From an uncultured Chitinophagaceae bacterium (GTDB lineage: Bacteria > Bacteroidota > Bacteroidia > Chitinophagales > Chitinophagaceae), in the NCBI GenBank assembly GCA_946479005.1, contig CAMLEM010000078.1, positions 1 through 7,354 of the forward strand: a stretch of 7,354 nt of DNA. Reading direction: 5' to 3'. Shown in pieces: positions 7,303 to 7,354 of the stretch. The position numbers were made by a program, and so were the translations under genes. The notes under the pieces are model-generated. The model was not told where the DNA came from, made no database searches, and saw only the letters and a program-made list of their open reading frames with translations. Each line of letters starts with the position of its first letter. The stretch's first letter is position 1.

Positions 7303-7336
7303 CAAAGTTGGGTGTTTAAGGCCTGCCTTCTTCAAT
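7303..7336 (-). promoter_or_regulatory. Possible recA promoter
   Basis: On the minus strand CAACTTTG (7310 to 7303) matches TAnnTTTG except at the first base, and ATTG (7336 to 7333) lies 22 nt upstream as a possible -33 element. The box ends 4 nt before ATG 7298, which would give a leaderless mRNA or favour the ATG at 7271. No LexA-type CTGT-N8-ACAG site is seen in the upstream bases available. Confidence 0.3.
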
Positions 7337-7354
7337 TATTAATTCACATTAGCG

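Noticed and set aside
1..7354. Mobile element, CRISPR array or RNA genes
   Set aside because: No repeat arrays, transposase or integrase motifs, terminal inverted repeats, or tRNA/rRNA sequences were recognised. Gene spacing is tight and regular.

Overview
The window reads as ordinary chromosome of a member of the Bacteroidota, most likely the Chitinophagaceae or a close relative. The reasons are Bacteroidota-type TAnnTTTG promoter boxes, mostly weak Shine-Dalgarno sites, exported proteins cleaved just before a Gln ('AQ' ends), an MG2-plus-plug-like envelope protein typical of that phylum, and the character of the RecA and UvrB sequences. Base composition looks close to half GC by eye. No mobile element, CRISPR array, tRNA or rRNA was seen.

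Layout from left to right. Positions 1-72 may hold the last codons of a plus-strand gene running in from the left; this is weak. Positions 73-211 are non-coding as far as I can tell and contain a perfect 14-bp palindrome just past the end of uvrB. uvrB (excision-repair helicase subunit) fills 212-2251 on the minus strand. A 72-bp divergent spacer with a good uvrB promoter separates it from a 784-residue exported MG2/plug-like protein on the plus strand (2324-4678). That gene converges on a two-gene minus-strand unit: a membrane protein with a C-terminal OB-fold (tRNA_anti-like) domain at 5260-6150, followed 9 bp later by a secreted YceI-family protein at 4708-5250. The unit has its own promoter next to a 12-bp palindrome, and an intrinsic terminator whose U-tract lies antisense to the stop codon of the MG2 gene. 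recA (6267-7298, minus) is complete and ends in a clear intrinsic terminator.

Two core DNA-repair genes, recA and uvrB, therefore flank a small set of envelope genes. Each repair gene has its own transcription signals, so I see no evidence for a shared repair operon. The less-characterised content is the MG2/plug-like exported protein and the OB-membrane/YceI pair. The most interesting non-coding observations are the TTTG-type promoter boxes lying only 4-11 nt upstream of three start codons (implying very short or absent leaders) and the palindrome inside the OB-gene promoter. I found no convincing new multi-gene system.
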